Shown here: piece after piece, positions 1-10,226 of the stretch
Layout of the letters: each line of letters opens with the position of its first letter
Numbering within the stretch: position 1 is the stretch's first letter
From: Stenotrophomonas sepilia
GTDB taxonomy: Bacteria > Pseudomonadota > Gammaproteobacteria > Xanthomonadales > Xanthomonadaceae
DNA: 52,041 nt
NCBI RefSeq assembly: GCF_003244875.1
Contig: NZ_LXXZ01000071.1
Coordinates: forward strand, 1-52,041
Reading direction: 5' to 3'
Position numbers and translations under genes: made by a program
The notes under the pieces: generated by a model
The model's database searches: none
What the model was told of the DNA's origin: nothing
Seen by the model: the letters and a program-made list of their open reading frames with translations, nothing else

Positions 1-3
1 GGC

Positions 4-62
4 GGGGTATCCGCGCCATGGATGGCGCGGCTAAACCTCCAGGGACGGATTCACGGCGTCCC
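4..62 (+). repeat. 60-bp dyad repeat, copy 1 (U1)
   Basis: The unit has two stem-loops. The first is a 9-bp stem at 11-30 (CCGCGCCAT/ATGGCGCGG). The second pairs GGGACG (42-47) with CGTCCC (57-62). Two more copies of the same design lie at the other end of the window (51736-51794 reversed and 51992-52041). The shared landmarks are a GGGGTRTC start, a CATGGATG loop and an AGGGACG stem. It is probably a xanthomonad intergenic palindromic repeat; the family name is not known to me. Confidence 0.7.
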
Positions 63-192
63 CGCCAGCCCCATCCGCCCGGCCCACTCCCGGGAATCCA
101 GGCTTTCGACGACCCAACACCCCACCACGGAGGGGCTCCGCCGTTGGCCGGCCCGGCCGAAGGCCCGCCGTCCGCGCGATACAATGCCCACC

Positions 193-1011
193 ATGAACAC
201 CCCACAGGATTCCAGCCTCGGTCGCGAGGTCAGTTACCCGTCGCAGTACGACCCCGGCCTGCTGTTTCCCATCCCGCGCAGCGGCGCCCGCGCCGAGATC
301 GGCCTCGATGACGCAGCGCTGCCGTTCGTCGGCCACGACCGCTGGCACGCCTTCGAGCTGAGCTGGCTCGATCCGCGCGGCAAGCCGCAGGCGGCCGTCG
401 CCACCGTGCTGGTGCCGTGCACCTCGCCGCAGTTGATCGAATCGAAGTCGTTCAAGCTGTACCTCAACTCCCTCAACAGCACCCGCATCGACAGCGCCGA
501 GGCGCTGCGCGCGCGCATCGTGGCGGATCTGTCGGCCTGCGCTGGTGCGCCGGTCCAGGTCGAGTTCGGCCTGCCGGAGCTGCGAGAGACGCCGCTCGGC
601 GAATCCATCGACGGGCTGGACGTGGAGATCGACTGCTACGGCCCGCCGCAGGCCGACTTCCTCGCCGCCGATGCGGGCGAGGTGGTGGAGGAGACCCTGG
701 TCTCGGCGCTGCTGAAGTCCAACTGCCCGGTCACCGGCCAGCCGGACTGGGCCACGGTCAGCTTGCGTTACCGCGGGCCGAAGATCGATCGCGCGGGCCT
801 GCTGCGCTATCTGGTCAGCTACCGCGAGCATGCGGAGTTCCACGAGCAGTGCGTTGAGCGGATCTTCAGCGAGGTGTCCGCGCGCTGCCGGCCGCACTGG
901 CTCGAGGTTGAGGCCCGCTACACACGCCGTGGTGGCCTGGACATCAACCCTTGGCGTGCCAGCCCCGGCATCGCCGCCCCGGCTGCGACCTACCGCGAGC
1001 TGCGGCAGTAA
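193..1011 (+). CDS. queF: NADPH-dependent 7-cyano-7-deazaguanine reductase QueF
   Basis: QueF reduces preQ0 to preQ1 with NADPH in queuosine biosynthesis, in the cytoplasm. The protein of about 272 residues is close to the long two-domain E. coli-type QueF (282 aa). Family motifs are visible: the [11 protein letters not shown] segment of the NADPH-binding signature in the N-terminal half, and the [13 protein letters not shown] segment around the catalytic cysteine in the C-terminal half. The frame is open further upstream, but ATG 193 (MNTPQDSS) matches the family start; ATG 184 is the alternative. The gene stands alone and is followed by a cluster of GTAG palindromes. No tandem queuosine partner is in the window. 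Confidence 0.95.
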   Translation: MNTPQDSSLGREVSYPSQYDPGLLFPIPRSGARAEIGLDDAALPFVGHDRWHAFELSWLDPRGKPQAAVATVLVPCTSPQLIESKSFKLYLNSLNSTRIDSAEALRARIVADLSACAGAPVQVEFGLPELRETPLGESIDGLDVEIDCYGPPQADFLAADAGEVVEETLVSALLKSNCPVTGQPDWATVSLRYRGPKIDRAGLLRYLVSYREHAEFHEQCVERIFSEVSARCRPHWLEVEARYTRRGGLDINPWRASPGIAAPAATYRELRQ

Positions 1012-1030
1012 CCGCCGCAGTCGGATACCC

Positions 1031-1173
1031 GTTGTGCCGGGCCATGCCCGGCGAGCGCCGGCCAGCGGCCGGCACTACCATGGTTCGCAGGCGGTTACGG
1101 GTAGTGCCGGCCGCTGGCCGGCAATCGGCCAAGGCCGGATCCCGTGGCACAGCCGGCCAGCGGACGGCACTAC
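1031..1173. repeat. cluster of SMAG/REP palindromes
   Basis: Four GC-rich hairpins of the Stenotrophomonas GTAG family lie here: a degenerate one at 1031-1054, a reverse copy at 1057-1078, a forward copy at 1101-1123 (GTAGTGCCGGCCGCTGGC core) and a reverse, mutated copy at 1152-1173. Reverse and forward copies face each other as a REP dimer. These are non-autonomous elements thought to be moved by RAYT transposases; no RAYT gene is in the window. Confidence 0.9.
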
Positions 1174-1294
1174 CGGGCGTCCATTCCCCCGATTGTTCAG
1201 CCGCCCCGGGGGCGGCTTCACATCTGCACCATCCCCATTTAACAACCGCCATGGCACCGTGCCAATCACGTAGTCATGCAGACGGGAGTTGTGG

Positions 1295-1588
1295 ATGAGT
1301 ACCGAGAAGAAAGCCGATTTCTCCGGCGTCAGCAGCAGCGTCGACAGTACCGCCGAACAGGCACCGAAGGCGGACTTCTCCGGCGTCAGCGCTTCGGTGG
1401 ACAGCACCGCAGACGTTGTCAGCGGCGGCACCTATACCGTGCAGAAGGGTGACTCGCTGTCGAAGATCGCCAAGCAGCATCTGGGCGACGCCAATGCCTG
1501 GAAGAAGATCTTCGAAGCCAACCGCGATGTGCTTGATGACCCGGACAAGATCTTCCCGGGCCAGACCCTGAAACTGCCGCCGAAGTAA
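1295..1588 (+). CDS. small LysM-domain protein
   Basis: The 97-residue protein has a C-terminal LysM domain (about residues 48-95: YTVQKGDSLSKIAKQ... and the final FPGQTLKLP). This peptidoglycan- or chitin-type carbohydrate-binding fold is best known from cell-wall proteins. The N-terminal half holds two copies of a motif KADFSGVS-SVDSTA separated by a few residues. There is no signal peptide, which recalls cytoplasmic LysM proteins of the YgaU/Kbp type, but the BON domain of Kbp is missing. ATG 1295 is preceded by GACGGGAG at a suitable distance. It probably shares a transcript with the lipoprotein 43 bases downstream. The exact role is unknown. Confidence 0.75.
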   Translation: MSTEKKADFSGVSSSVDSTAEQAPKADFSGVSASVDSTADVVSGGTYTVQKGDSLSKIAKQHLGDANAWKKIFEANRDVLDDPDKIFPGQTLKLPPK

Positions 1589-1631
1589 GCCGGCCAGAGT
1601 GCCGTCCAACAATCCCTGGGAGGAACCCCGA

Positions 1632-2144
1632 ATGATCAAGACCACCCCGCTCCAGACCGCCCTGATCGCCGCCCTGCTGGGCAGCGTCGCCCTGGTCGGT
1701 TGCAAGAAGAAAGAAGAGTCGACCGACAACAATGCCGCTCCGGCAGCGACTGCTCCGGCCGAACCGGCAGCACCGGCCCCGATGACCGGCGCGCCGCCGC
1801 CGATGGCCGAAGCCGCTGCTGTCAGCGTCTCGTCGGTCACGGTCGGCAAGACCGCAGCCGCCGACAAGTCGGTTGCGACGACGGCTTTGTTCGCGCCGAA
1901 GGACGACATCATCGTCTCGGTCAAGACCGACGGTGCTGCCAACAACGTCGCCGTTGGCGCGAAGCTGACCTACCAGGACGGCCAGGTGGCCGGCGAACAG
2001 AATGCCACGCTGAACACCAGCGGTGCGGAAACCACCAACGTCACCTTCAAGAATGCAAAGGGCTGGCCGGCCGGCAAGTACCGCGCCGAAGTCACCGTCG
2101 ATGGCAAGGCGGCCGGAACGCCGCAGGAGTTCGAGGTCAAGTAA
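1632..2144 (+). CDS. putative lipoprotein
   Basis: The 170-residue protein has a lipoprotein signal: a short charged start, a hydrophobic run, and the lipobox LVGC followed by KKK at about residues 22-28. Next comes an Ala/Pro-rich linker of some 35 residues. The C-terminal domain (about 75-170) is rich in alternating polar and hydrophobic residues and looks like a beta-sandwich. It is expected to be anchored to an envelope membrane. The start is set by GGGAGGA just upstream of ATG 1632. It follows the LysM gene closely and ends at a strong terminator. I do not recognise the family. Confidence 0.75.
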   Translation: MIKTTPLQTALIAALLGSVALVGCKKKEESTDNNAAPAATAPAEPAAPAPMTGAPPPMAEAAAVSVSSVTVGKTAAADKSVATTALFAPKDDIIVSVKTDGAANNVAVGAKLTYQDGQVAGEQNATLNTSGAETTNVTFKNAKGWPAGKYRAEVTVDGKAAGTPQEFEVK

Positions 2145-2178
2145 GTCCAGCCGACTCTCTCCCGGCAGGGCTCACGAT

Positions 2179-2208
2179 GGACGCAGCCGCGAGGCTGCGT
2201 CCTTTTTT
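2179..2208 (+). terminator. rho-independent terminator
   Basis: The stem GGACGCAGCC / GGCTGCGTCC with a short loop is followed by TTTTTT. It ends the LysM-lipoprotein unit. Confidence 0.9.
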
Positions 2209-2306
2209 GTTGGGCGATGGTTGGCTTCATCCAGGCGTCGATGGATCACAGCGTTGCCGGCATCCAGTACCGCCGCGTATGGCGTGGCTTTGCCCCGCGC
2301 GACTGA

Positions 2307-4682
<2,376 letters not shown>

Positions 4683-4711
4683 TCCTGCGCCGTTCGCCTG
4701 CTGCAACATGG

Positions 4712-4742
4712 AAACCCGCGCTTCGGCGCGGGTTTTCTTTTT
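4712..4742 (+). terminator. rho-independent terminator of icd
   Basis: A 10-bp stem AAACCCGCGC/GCGCGGGTTT with a TTCG tetraloop is followed by a T-rich tract. Confidence 0.92.
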
Positions 4743-4754
4743 CCGGGGCCGTGG

Positions 4755-4794
4755 GGGGTCAGATCCCTTTTGCGCGCAAAAGGGATCTGACCCC
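4755..4794. repeat. 40-bp perfect palindrome
   Basis: GGGGTCAGATCCCTTTT is followed by GCGCGC and the exact reverse complement, so all 40 bases form a perfect inverted repeat with no spacer. It sits 13 bases after the icd terminator. Palindromes with the GGGTCAGATCCC...GGATCTGACCC ends recur in xanthomonad genomes as far as I recall, so this is probably a repeat family and not a gene-specific operator. Confidence 0.85.
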
Positions 4795-4997
4795 AGGCGA
4801 TGAAACCGTGACATCCGTCAGCTGTCGGACTGCCGTCAACGGGGCATGAAACTTGCCCGCGATGGCTGTCGCAGAACCGACAGAAGGGGGCGTGCAACCG
4901 CCTTCAATCTGAGTAGTCGATCACGACGGTCTTCGTCGGCTATATCCTAGCCTTGGCGACGCGAGACCACCGGGGAGGTGGTCGCCCGGGGACACGG

Positions 4998-5963
4998 ATG
5001 GCACGCGTGCTGGTAGTGGGAACCGATATCCAGGGCGAGCAGGCCCTGCTGCAACGGCTGCGCCTGGCGTCGGCACTGCCGGACGGCCAGGTCCGCCGCA
5101 GCCGGGACCTGGACGATTGCGACCTGCTGGTCATCCGCGATACCCCGGCACTGCGCAACGCGGCCCAGCGCATGCGCCAGCAGCGACCGCGCCTGCAATG
5201 CTGGATCGAGGACAACGGCGGCCAACTGCGCGACGGCGACGGACACCAGGATGTTCTCGACGACGGTGCCATCGGCCGCGCGCTGCGTCGCATGCAGTTG
5301 GCACCGGAGCCCCTGGCCATGCCCGCACCCGCGCTGATACGTCTGGCCGATGGCGCACACGCCATTACCCGCCTGCTGCGCGAGCGGTTGCCGCTGCGCC
5401 ATGGCCAGGCACTGTTGAGTGATGCGGGCGAGCCTTTGCTGCTGATGGATCTGGAGCACGACCAGGCCGTGCTGTTGCAGGAACCCGCGAGCGCGCTGGT
5501 GGAGCGCCTGGCCGATGCTTTCGAACGCCTGCAGCTGGATGCACTGACGCCAATGCGCCTGCAGGCGCTGGCTGGTGAGCGAACACGCCAGCCGCTGCGG
5601 CCGCTGTTGTGGCAATGGGCGCAACGCAGCCGCCACTGGCAGGCACTGGACGAACGCCTGCGCGGCGCTTCGGTGAAGCTGCTGCGCTGGCCGGATTTCC
5701 GCGTACTGGGACACGACCACGATGGATTCCGCCTTTGCTCGTTGCTGCTCAAGCGCGCGTGCACGGTTGAAGAATGCGCGATGCTGCTTGAGCTGCCGGC
5801 GGCGGCCGTTCGCGATTTCATCCACGCGGCCTACCTGTGTGGCTACGCGCAGCTGCAGGCCGCCCCGGCGACGCCGATGATGGCGACCGGTGGCACCCGC
5901 ACCGACAACGGACTGCTTGCCCGCCTGTGGCGGCACTTGCGCGGGAGTGAGCGCAATGCGTGA
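4998..5963 (+). CDS. unknown protein heading the GTPase/Roadblock operon
   Basis: The 321-residue protein has no family I can name. The N-terminal ~95 residues (ARVLVVGTDIQGEQAL...DLLVIRDTPALRNA) alternate beta strands and helices like a degenerate receiver or Rossmann unit, without a clear phospho-acceptor Asp. The middle is helical and Leu-rich. The C-terminal part (about 240-290: FRLCSLLLKRACTVEECAMLLELPAAAVRDFIHAAYLCGY) resembles a winged-helix-like or DUF4388-type tail. ATG 4998 follows GGGGACACGG; a 7-bp hairpin (4965-4983) lies in the leader. Its stop overlaps the GTPase start by 8 bases, so the two are translationally coupled. Confidence 0.8.
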   Translation: MARVLVVGTDIQGEQALLQRLRLASALPDGQVRRSRDLDDCDLLVIRDTPALRNAAQRMRQQRPRLQCWIEDNGGQLRDGDGHQDVLDDGAIGRALRRMQLAPEPLAMPAPALIRLADGAHAITRLLRERLPLRHGQALLSDAGEPLLLMDLEHDQAVLLQEPASALVERLADAFERLQLDALTPMRLQALAGERTRQPLRPLLWQWAQRSRHWQALDERLRGASVKLLRWPDFRVLGHDHDGFRLCSLLLKRACTVEECAMLLELPAAAVRDFIHAAYLCGYAQLQAAPATPMMATGGTRTDNGLLARLWRHLRGSERNA

Positions 5964-6504
5964 GCACAAGGTGGTGGTGCTGGGCGGCATGGGCAGCGGC
6001 AAGTCGACGCTGGTGCGCAGCATCGCGGCCGGCGCGGTAGTCGACACCGATGTGGCCAACAGTGATCGCCTCGGTGCCGGCAAGGCCTCCACCACCGTCG
6101 CGCTGGACTATGCAGACATCGACCTGCCCAACGGAGAACGCCTGCGTCTGTACGGAACGCCCGGCCAGCAGCGTTTCGATTTCCTGTGGCCGATCCTGCT
6201 GCAGGGTGCACGGGGCGCGGTGCTGCTGCTGGACGCACGGCGCGCCGGCATTGCCAGCGAGCTGCAGGACTACCTGCAGGTGCTGCAGCCGTTCGCATCA
6301 TCCCTGGCACTGGTCGTGGCCGTCAGCCACCTGGACCAGGCACCACAGGCGGCGCTGGATGACTGGGCCACGCACGCCTGCCTTGACGACCAGCCACTGC
6401 CGTTGCTGGCCGTCGATGCCCGTGACCGCGAACAGGGACTGCTGCTGATGGATGTACTGATGAGCGAAATGGAAGCGCACGCACTGGTGGCTGCGCATGG
6501 GTGA
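5956..6504 (+). CDS. small Ras-like GTPase (MglA/COG2229 type)
   Basis: The 182-residue protein carries a P-loop GGMGSGKST (residues 10-18), a switch-I Thr pair near 46-47, and the G3 segment YGTPGQQRF (66-74), where TPGQ replaces the usual DxxGQ as in bacterial MglA-like GTPases. The G4 site reads SHLD (124-127) instead of NKxD. Such GTPases are switched by Roadblock proteins and set cell polarity or assemble signalling complexes. Two Roadblock genes follow directly. Overlaps of 8 bases at both ends indicate a coupled operon. It might control motility or surface behaviour, but nothing here proves which. Confidence 0.9.
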   Translation: MREHKVVVLGGMGSGKSTLVRSIAAGAVVDTDVANSDRLGAGKASTTVALDYADIDLPNGERLRLYGTPGQQRFDFLWPILLQGARGAVLLLDARRAGIASELQDYLQVLQPFASSLALVVAVSHLDQAPQAALDDWATHACLDDQPLPLLAVDARDREQGLLLMDVLMSEMEAHALVAAHG

Positions 6505-6913
6505 CGGGCAGATGGCGGTACTGCCCGACGCGGGCCAGCGTGAGCGCCTGCAGCCGCTGCTGCAGGACCTGCAGCAGCGGGTGGAAGGCGTGCGCACGGT
6601 GGTGCTGGCCAGCGTCGATGGCTTTGCCCTGGTCAGCGCCGGTGCCGACGGGCGCGGCGAACGGCTGGCGGCGATGACCAGCGCGATGCTGGCGTTGGCC
6701 GCAGCGGTGGGGCGCGAACTGGTGCTGGGCGATCTGCAGACGCTGATGCTGGAAGCGATGGGCGGGAAGGTGCTGATGCTGGCGATCCAGGCCGAAGGGC
6801 GTGCGCCGCTGCTGCTGATGGCGGCCTGCGACCAGCGCAGCGTGATCGGGCAGGTGCTGTGGCAGAGCAGGGAATGTGGCCAGGCGATCCTGGCCGAACT
6901 CGGCGGATCGTGA
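6497..6913 (+). CDS. Roadblock/LC7 domain protein 1
   Basis: The 138-residue protein is built almost entirely of one Roadblock/LC7 fold: helix, then the strand VRTVVLASVDGFALVSAG (about 30-50), a long helix RLAAMTSAMLALAAAVGREL, and two strands. MglB-like Roadblock dimers bind Ras-like GTPases and act as GTPase-activating or scaffold partners. It starts at ATG 6497, inside the last codons of the GTPase gene. Its charged N-terminus and hydrophobic beta sheet make a soluble dimer likely. It differs strongly from the second Roadblock protein, so the two may form different complexes. Confidence 0.88.
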   Translation: MGDGQMAVLPDAGQRERLQPLLQDLQQRVEGVRTVVLASVDGFALVSAGADGRGERLAAMTSAMLALAAAVGRELVLGDLQTLMLEAMGGKVLMLAIQAEGRAPLLLMAACDQRSVIGQVLWQSRECGQAILAELGGS

Positions 6914-6966
6914 GCCCGGCCGCAGGGGAACGAGGGGCTCGAACCAACATCGACAAGGGGTGCGAC

Positions 6967-7326
6967 GTGGCTGGATTGAATGAATCGTTGAACGCACTGA
7001 TGGGCATCGACGGCGCGCAGGCAGTGGCGCTGGTCGACTACGAAAGCGGCATGCTGCTGGGCGAAGCCGGTGCCGGCATGGACATGGAAGTGGCCGCCGC
7101 CGGCAACACCGAAGTGATCCGGGCCAAGATGAAGACCGCTGCCTCGTTGAACCTCAATGACAGCATCGAGGATATCCTGATCTCGCTGGGCAAGGCGTAC
7201 CACATCATGCGACCGGTCGCGAAGAAGAAGGGCCTGTTCTTCTACATCGTGCTGGACCGGACCAAGTCCAACCTTGCACTGGCCCGACGCAAGGTGCAGG
7301 ACGTAGAGGCCGAACTGGCGATCTGA
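6967..7326 (+). CDS. Roadblock/LC7 domain protein 2
   Basis: The protein of about 119 residues has a Roadblock-like pattern: AQAVALVDYESGMLLGEAG, then a helix TEVIRAKMKTAASL, then LNDSIEDILISLGKAYHIMRPV and a terminal strand/helix. The chosen start is GTG 6967, with AAGGGG six bases before it; the frame is open further up but lacks a good start there. The preceding gene ends 53 bases upstream, so this is the last gene of the operon. Two facing GTAG palindromes follow. It probably partners the GTPase or the operon's first protein; the exact role is unknown. Confidence 0.85.
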   Translation: MAGLNESLNALMGIDGAQAVALVDYESGMLLGEAGAGMDMEVAAAGNTEVIRAKMKTAASLNLNDSIEDILISLGKAYHIMRPVAKKKGLFFYIVLDRTKSNLALARRKVQDVEAELAI

Positions 7327-7330
7327 GCCG

Positions 7331-7406
7331 GTAGTGCCGGCCGCTGGCCGGCGTCTGCATCGATCCATCGACGGTCCAGGTGCTGCCGGCCAGCGGCCGG
7401 CACTAC
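7331..7406. repeat. SMAG palindrome pair
   Basis: A forward copy at 7331-7352 and a reverse copy at 7384-7406 of the GTAGTGCCGGCC element face each other as a REP dimer. The pair lies between the Roadblock operon and aceK. Confidence 0.9.
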
Positions 7407-7472
7407 CTTCGCACTCGACGCCATTGCACACGCCAGCGTATGGTGAAGCCGGTCCTCCCGGCTGAGTCCTGC

Positions 7473-9203
7473 ATGTCCGAGCCTGATATCGATGCCGAGC
7501 TGGCGTCGCGCATCGCTGGTGCCATCCACGCTGGCTTCGAGCAGTACCACGCCCGCTTTGCGGCGATCACCGCCCGCGCGCGGCAGCGTTTCGAGCAGCG
7601 CGACTGGGCGGGCGCACGCCGGGATGCAGTCGAGCGCATCGCGTTGTACGACCTGTGCATTGCCGAACAGATGGATGCACTGCGGCGCCTTGCCGGCGAA
7701 GCGATCGGGGAGCGCGCACTGTGGCTGCAGGTGCATGCACGCTACAGCGAATTGCTGCGGGGGCTGATCGACGCCGAACTGTACAAGACGTTCTACAACA
7801 CCCTGTCGCGGCGCTTGTTCTCCACCCGTGGCGTGGATCCGGCGCTGGAGTTCATCGCCTTTGACGTCGAGCCGTCCGATGCGATCACCCATCCGGTCGC
7901 GCGGCATACCTACGCGGTTTCACCGACGCGGCCGGTGGAGGCCCTGCAGCGCGTGTTGGCCGATTACCGCTTCGACATTCCGTATGCGCACCAGTTGCGC
8001 TGCGCGGCGGCCATCGCCGTGCGCCTGCAGGATGATCTGGCCCACTGGGGCGATACGCCGGTGCGCAGCATCGAGCTGCTGGACACCGTGTTCTATCGCG
8101 AGCGCCGTGCCTACCTGGTGGGCCGCGTGTTCGGCGAGCACCGCTTCTCACCCTGCGTGATCGCGCTGGTCAACGATGAGCGTGGCTTGCGTGCCGACGC
8201 GGTGCTCACCCGGCGCCGCGACGTCGCCCACCTGTTCGGCGTGTCGCGCAGTTATTTCCAGGCCGACCTCGCCACGGTGGGCGATGCGGTGGTGTTCCTG
8301 CGCAGCCTGCTGCCAAGCAAGCCCATCGATGAGATCTACACCGTTCTGGGCCGTGCCAAGCAGGGCAAGACCGAGCGCTACCGGACCTTCTTCCGCCACT
8401 TCAACGAGCATCCGCAGGAGCGGCTGGTGCCCGCCGAAGGCACACCTGGCATGGTCATGGCAGTGTTCACCCTGCCCAGCTATCCGCTGGTGTTCAAGCT
8501 GATCCGCGACCGCTTCGCGTGGCCCAAGGCGATGTCGCGGCAGCAGGTGGAAGAGAAGTACGCGCTGGTGTTCAACCTCGACCGCGTCGGCCGCCTGCTA
8601 GATGCGCAGCCGTATCGCCACCTGCGCTTCCCGCGCGACCGCTTCGCACCGGCCTTGCTGGAGGAGCTGCTGCAGCAATGCGCGCAGACCGTGCGGGTCG
8701 ATGGCGACCATGTGGAAGTCGCACTTTGCTACGTACAGCGTCGCTTCCGTCCATTGAACCTGTACCTGCGCGAGCAGGGGGGCGAGGCGGTGCGCGCAGC
8801 GGTACTCGACTACGCGCAGGCGATCACCGACATGGCGCGCAACAACATCTTCCCCGGCGACATGCTGCCGAAGAACTTCGGCGTATCGCGGCATGGCCGG
8901 GCCGTGTTCTACGACTACGACGAGCTGTGCCTGGTCAGCGACTGCGTGTTCCGCGCCTGGCCGCAGCCGCGTACGCCGGAGGAAGCCATGGCCGATGAAC
9001 CCTGGTTCCATGTCGGTCCACGCGACGTGTTTCCCGAGCGCTTCGGCCCGTTCATGGGCCTGCCCGCCAGCGAACTGGCGGCGGTGAGGGAGCACTACCG
9101 GCACCTGTTCGATCCGGCGTGGTGGCAGGACCTGCAGGCGCGCTTCGCCGAGGGGAACTATCCGGATACGCCGCCCTACGCGGCGGCCCATCGCCTGGCC
9201 TGA
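7473..9203 (+). CDS. aceK: isocitrate dehydrogenase kinase/phosphatase AceK
   Basis: AceK phosphorylates and dephosphorylates isocitrate dehydrogenase and so directs isocitrate to the glyoxylate bypass. The 576-residue protein matches the E. coli length (578). Recognisable stretches are [15 protein letters not shown] (about 105-120), the ATP-binding region [26 protein letters not shown] (about 325-350), and the catalytic segment [30 protein letters not shown] (about 455-485). ATG 7473 was preferred; ATG 7440 would add 11 residues. In enterics aceK follows aceBA, but no glyoxylate gene is here. The isocitrate dehydrogenase in this window is the monomeric type, so its substrate needs checking. 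Confidence 0.96.
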   Translation: MSEPDIDAELASRIAGAIHAGFEQYHARFAAITARARQRFEQRDWAGARRDAVERIALYDLCIAEQMDALRRLAGEAIGERALWLQVHARYSELLRGLIDAELYKTFYNTLSRRLFSTRGVDPALEFIAFDVEPSDAITHPVARHTYAVSPTRPVEALQRVLADYRFDIPYAHQLRCAAAIAVRLQDDLAHWGDTPVRSIELLDTVFYRERRAYLVGRVFGEHRFSPCVIALVNDERGLRADAVLTRRRDVAHLFGVSRSYFQADLATVGDAVVFLRSLLPSKPIDEIYTVLGRAKQGKTERYRTFFRHFNEHPQERLVPAEGTPGMVMAVFTLPSYPLVFKLIRDRFAWPKAMSRQQVEEKYALVFNLDRVGRLLDAQPYRHLRFPRDRFAPALLEELLQQCAQTVRVDGDHVEVALCYVQRRFRPLNLYLREQGGEAVRAAVLDYAQAITDMARNNIFPGDMLPKNFGVSRHGRAVFYDYDELCLVSDCVFRAWPQPRTPEEAMADEPWFHVGPRDVFPERFGPFMGLPASELAAVREHYRHLFDPAWWQDLQARFAEGNYPDTPPYAAAHRLA

Positions 9204-9283
9204 ACGGCGTGGCGTGAAGCACGTGCCGGTCCGGTCAGGACTGCGGTACGCTCGGTGCTCACTTCATCACCACGGATCCGGCA

Positions 9284-10186
9284 ATGATGCGTTCCCCCCT
9301 GTTCCTTGCCCTGGCCCTGGCGTTCTCCGCCGGTGCCCCCCTGCTGCCAGCCGAGGCCGTCGCCCAGAACGCGCGCGCCGTGCGTGCCACCGCCGAGATG
9401 AGCATGGCGCTGTCGGGCAGTATCGACGTGGCGGCCGATGGTTCGGTCAGCGCGCTGGTCCTGGACCAGCAGGCGATGCTCGCACCGGGTATCGCCTCAT
9501 TCGTGGAGGGCACCATCCGTGGCTGGCAGTTCGAGCCGACGCTGCGCGATGGCAAGCCGGTGGCGGTCCACGCACCACTGCGGGTGCGCCTGCGTGGCAA
9601 GCAGCAGGAGGACGGCAGCTACCAAGTCAGCATGACCAGTGTCGACTTCAGTGAGTATGACCCGAAGGCTACCGATTCGGTGACCCGGAAGAGCATGCCG
9701 CCACCGCGCTACCCCGAGGATGTCTTCCGCAGTGGTGGGCAGGGTGATGTGCTGCTGCTGGTCAAGGTAGCCCGCGATGGGACCGTGGCCGACGTCATTG
9801 CCGAACAGGTGAACATGACCGTGGTCGCGCCGGAGCGGACCCTGGCCAAGATGCGTGACCTGCTCGCCAAGGCCAGCATCAGCGGCGCGCGCAAGTGGAC
9901 CTTCATCCCGCCGACCACCGGCGAGAACAGCACGCGCGACTTCTGGACCGTGCGCGTGCCGGTGAACTTCGCCCTGAACAGCGACACCGGCAGCAACGGC
10001 AATGCCCAGCCGGAGCGCTATGGCCGCTGGCGTGCCTACATCCCCGGCCCGCGCCAGGCCGCACCGTGGCGCAGGCCGGATGCCGTCGAACAGGCGGGCA
10101 GTGATCTGCTGCCGGCCGGGGGCGTGTACATGGTCGATGGCACCCAGCGCGGCCTGCGCCTGCTGACACCGTTGGCGCAGCGCTGA
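9284..10186 (+). CDS. exported protein with two TonB-C-like domains
   Basis: The 300-residue protein starts with a cleavable signal peptide (MMRSPLFLALALAFSAGAP..., cleavage probably near AVAQ). Residues about 45-110 (GSIDVAADGSVSALVLD...IRGWQFEPTLRDGKPV) and about 140-235 (PPRYPEDVFRSGGQGDVLLLVKVARDGTV...ARKWTFIPPTTG) each look like a TonB C-terminal fold. The membrane anchor and proline-rich spacer of a true TonB are missing. A role as a soluble periplasmic relative of TonB is therefore an inference. It is convergent with the diguanylate cyclase gene and the two share the terminator region. Confidence 0.75.
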   Translation: MMRSPLFLALALAFSAGAPLLPAEAVAQNARAVRATAEMSMALSGSIDVAADGSVSALVLDQQAMLAPGIASFVEGTIRGWQFEPTLRDGKPVAVHAPLRVRLRGKQQEDGSYQVSMTSVDFSEYDPKATDSVTRKSMPPPRYPEDVFRSGGQGDVLLLVKVARDGTVADVIAEQVNMTVVAPERTLAKMRDLLAKASISGARKWTFIPPTTGENSTRDFWTVRVPVNFALNSDTGSNGNAQPERYGRWRAYIPGPRQAAPWRRPDAVEQAGSDLLPAGGVYMVDGTQRGLRLLTPLAQR

Positions 10187-10200
10187 GCCCGGCGCGGTGA

Positions 10201-10226
10201 AGCGGTCGGCCAGGCCGGCCGCTTTT
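10201..10226 (+). terminator. terminator after the TonB-C-like gene
   Basis: The stem AGCGGTCGGC/GCCGGCCGCT (one G-T pair) is followed by TTTT. It lies immediately against the stop codon of the convergent diguanylate cyclase gene. Confidence 0.75.

Noticed and set aside
1..183. upstream extension of queF to 22
   Set aside because: The extra N-terminal residues are encoded by the dyad repeat and do not resemble QueF.
1031..1173. CRISPR array
   Set aside because: The repeats are palindromes in alternating orientation with irregular spacing, typical of REP/SMAG elements.
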